From positions 1,736,001 through 1,800,000 of the forward strand of contig NZ_JADEXS020000001.1 of NCBI RefSeq assembly GCF_015207005.2: 64,000 nucleotides of DNA, in the 5' to 3' direction. The stretch's first letter is position 1, and each line of letters opens with the position of its first letter. Positions 63,100 to 64,000 of this stretch are shown here, in pieces. Origin of the DNA: Desmonostoc muscorum LEGE 12446. GTDB lineage: Bacteria; Cyanobacteriota; Cyanobacteriia; Cyanobacteriales; Nostocaceae. The notes beneath the pieces were generated by a model that was given only the letters and a program-made list of their open reading frames with translations, did not search any database and had not been told where the DNA came from. The translations under genes were made by a program, and so were the position numbers.

Positions 63100-64000
63100 T
63101 TATCCTTTCACACACATAACTTGCTTGAGGGTTGCTACAACTTCGACCAAATCCGCTTGATTTTCCATCACTTGTTCTATCGGTTTGTAAGCACCAGGTA
63201 TTTCATCTAATACACCCTCATCTTTGCGGCATTCTACCCCTTGAGTTTGCTCAATCAAATCATCAAGAGTGTAGACATTTTTTGCCTTATTTCTAGACAA
63301 CAAACGACCAGCACCGTGAGAGCAAGAGCAGAAACTGTGAGCATTACCTTTACCCTTGACAATGAAAGACTTTGCCCCCATTGAACCAGGAATAATGCCA
63401 TAGTCTTCTGTTTGGGCGCGGACTGCACCTTTACGAGTAACGTACACATCTTCGTCAAAATGCACTTCTTTTTCGGCGTAATTGTGATGACAATTCACCT
63501 GCAATAAAGGTTTAGTTGCCTTTCCACCTGCCAGATGCTTCTCGACTATGTGCTTAAAACGCGCCATCATGACATCGCGGTTGACACGCGCATAGTCTTG
63601 CGCCCACTGCAAATCATTCCAGTATGCTTGGAATTCTGGCGTTCCAGCGACAAAATGAGCCAAATCAGGGTCAGGCAATTTATTACCTGCCATCTTTGCT
63701 AATTCTCTGGCTGTGTGAATGTGCGATTGGGCTAATTTATTGCCGATGTTGCGCGAACCAGAATGCAGCATTAACCAAACTTGGTTCTCGGTATCGAGGC
63801 ACACTTCAATAAAATGATTTCCTCCACCCAGAGAACCCATCTGTTTCATGGCTTTGCCTTGGAGGTCTTGCACACCGCGATGCAAGTCTTTAAAATCATT
63901 CCAGCGTTGCCAGTTAGTGACTGATTTTTCAACGTCTTTATTTTCGTTGAATCCAGTAGGAATTGCTGCTTCAATATCCAAGCGGATTTTTTTGAGTTTA
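63100..64000 (-). CDS. rtcB: RNA ligase RtcB, C-terminal part (5' end beyond window)
   Basis: The frame is open to the right edge (…KLKKIRLDIEAAIPTGFNENKD). LGGGNHFIEVCLD, WLMLHSGSRNIGNKLA, VNCHHNYAEKE, PGSMGAKSFIVKGKGN and SCSHGAGRLLSRNKA are the metal- and GMP-binding motifs of RtcB, which joins 2',3'-cyclic phosphate and 5'-OH RNA ends using GTP and Mn2+ (the guanylylated His in the SHGAGR region). The end KQVMCVKG matches the family C-terminus. About 100-200 N-terminal residues lie outside the window. Confidence 0.93.
   Translation of the reverse strand, partial: KLKKIRLDIEAAIPTGFNENKDVEKSVTNWQRWNDFKDLHRGVQDLQGKAMKQMGSLGGGNHFIEVCLDTENQVWLMLHSGSRNIGNKLAQSHIHTARELAKMAGNKLPDPDLAHFVAGTPEFQAYWNDLQWAQDYARVNRDVMMARFKHIVEKHLAGGKATKPLLQVNCHHNYAEKEVHFDEDVYVTRKGAVRAQTEDYGIIPGSMGAKSFIVKGKGNAHSFCSCSHGAGRLLSRNKAKNVYTLDDLIEQTQGVECRKDEGVLDEIPGAYKPIEQVMENQADLVEVVATLKQVMCVKG

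Overview
The window comes from a filamentous, Nostoc/Anabaena-like cyanobacterium. The evidence is a dense scatter of the HIP1 octamer gcgatcgc, the fbp-tal-zwf-opcA cluster typical of heterocyst formers, a purK-6S RNA neighbourhood, many AT-rich spacers filled with short tandem repeats, and TnpB-type (IS200/IS605) end remnants. Species-level assignment is not possible from sequence reading alone.

Layout. 0-1.5 kb: the 5' part of a cobyrinate a,c-diamide synthase gene (runs off the left edge, with an in-frame low-complexity insertion) and a glutathione S-transferase. 1.7-7.5 kb: leftward fbp, tal, zwf, opcA (oxidative pentose phosphate pathway plus the G6PDH activator), with repeats in two of the spacers. 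7.7-8.6 kb: tRNA-Val(CAC), an IS605-type end remnant and a 191-bp MITE. 8.5-25.2 kb: a rightward exopolysaccharide locus of 13 genes: a WecG/TagA-type transferase, GDP-fucose synthesis (gmd, fcl), several glycosyltransferases, a Wzc-like tyrosine kinase, Wzy-like polymerase, Wzx-like flippase and a secreted beta-helix protein. It is closed by a second IS605-end + MITE pair. 25.8-42.7 kb: mostly housekeeping genes: pentapeptide protein, purK, 6S RNA, a truncated M48-type protease, an active/inactive M16 protease pair, a peptidoglycan-binding protein, cbiG, argS, recQ, two Uma2 nucleases and an MFS transporter.

42.9-53.7 kb is the most interesting part. A leftward operon runs Trypco1-like protein, trypsin-like protease, STAND ATPase, STAND ATPase with TPRs, radical-SAM/SPASM protein. 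The protease C-terminus and the first ATPase N-terminus share a 46-residue helical module that aligns without gaps, as expected for a homotypic adaptor (effector-associated domain logic). Two paralogous small hydrophobic peptides, sharing an Ala-Cys-x-Ala-Leu-Pro-Lys-Leu core and a similar ribosome-binding region, lie on either side of the operon. An IS5-type element sits 39 bp upstream of one of them, and a PD-(D/E)xK-like nuclease gene converges on the operon's 3' end. I read this as a protease/NTPase conflict (defence or regulated-death) system combined with a peptide-modifying radical-SAM enzyme. The domain parts are known families; the link to the peptides is inference.

53.9-64 kb: acyl-CoA/ACP synthetase, YlqD family protein, pyruvate dehydrogenase E2 (pdhC), Rpn-type nuclease with an in-frame tandem repeat, a methyltransferase, a membrane pentapeptide protein, a phosphodiester glycosidase-like protein, and rtcB, which runs off the right edge.
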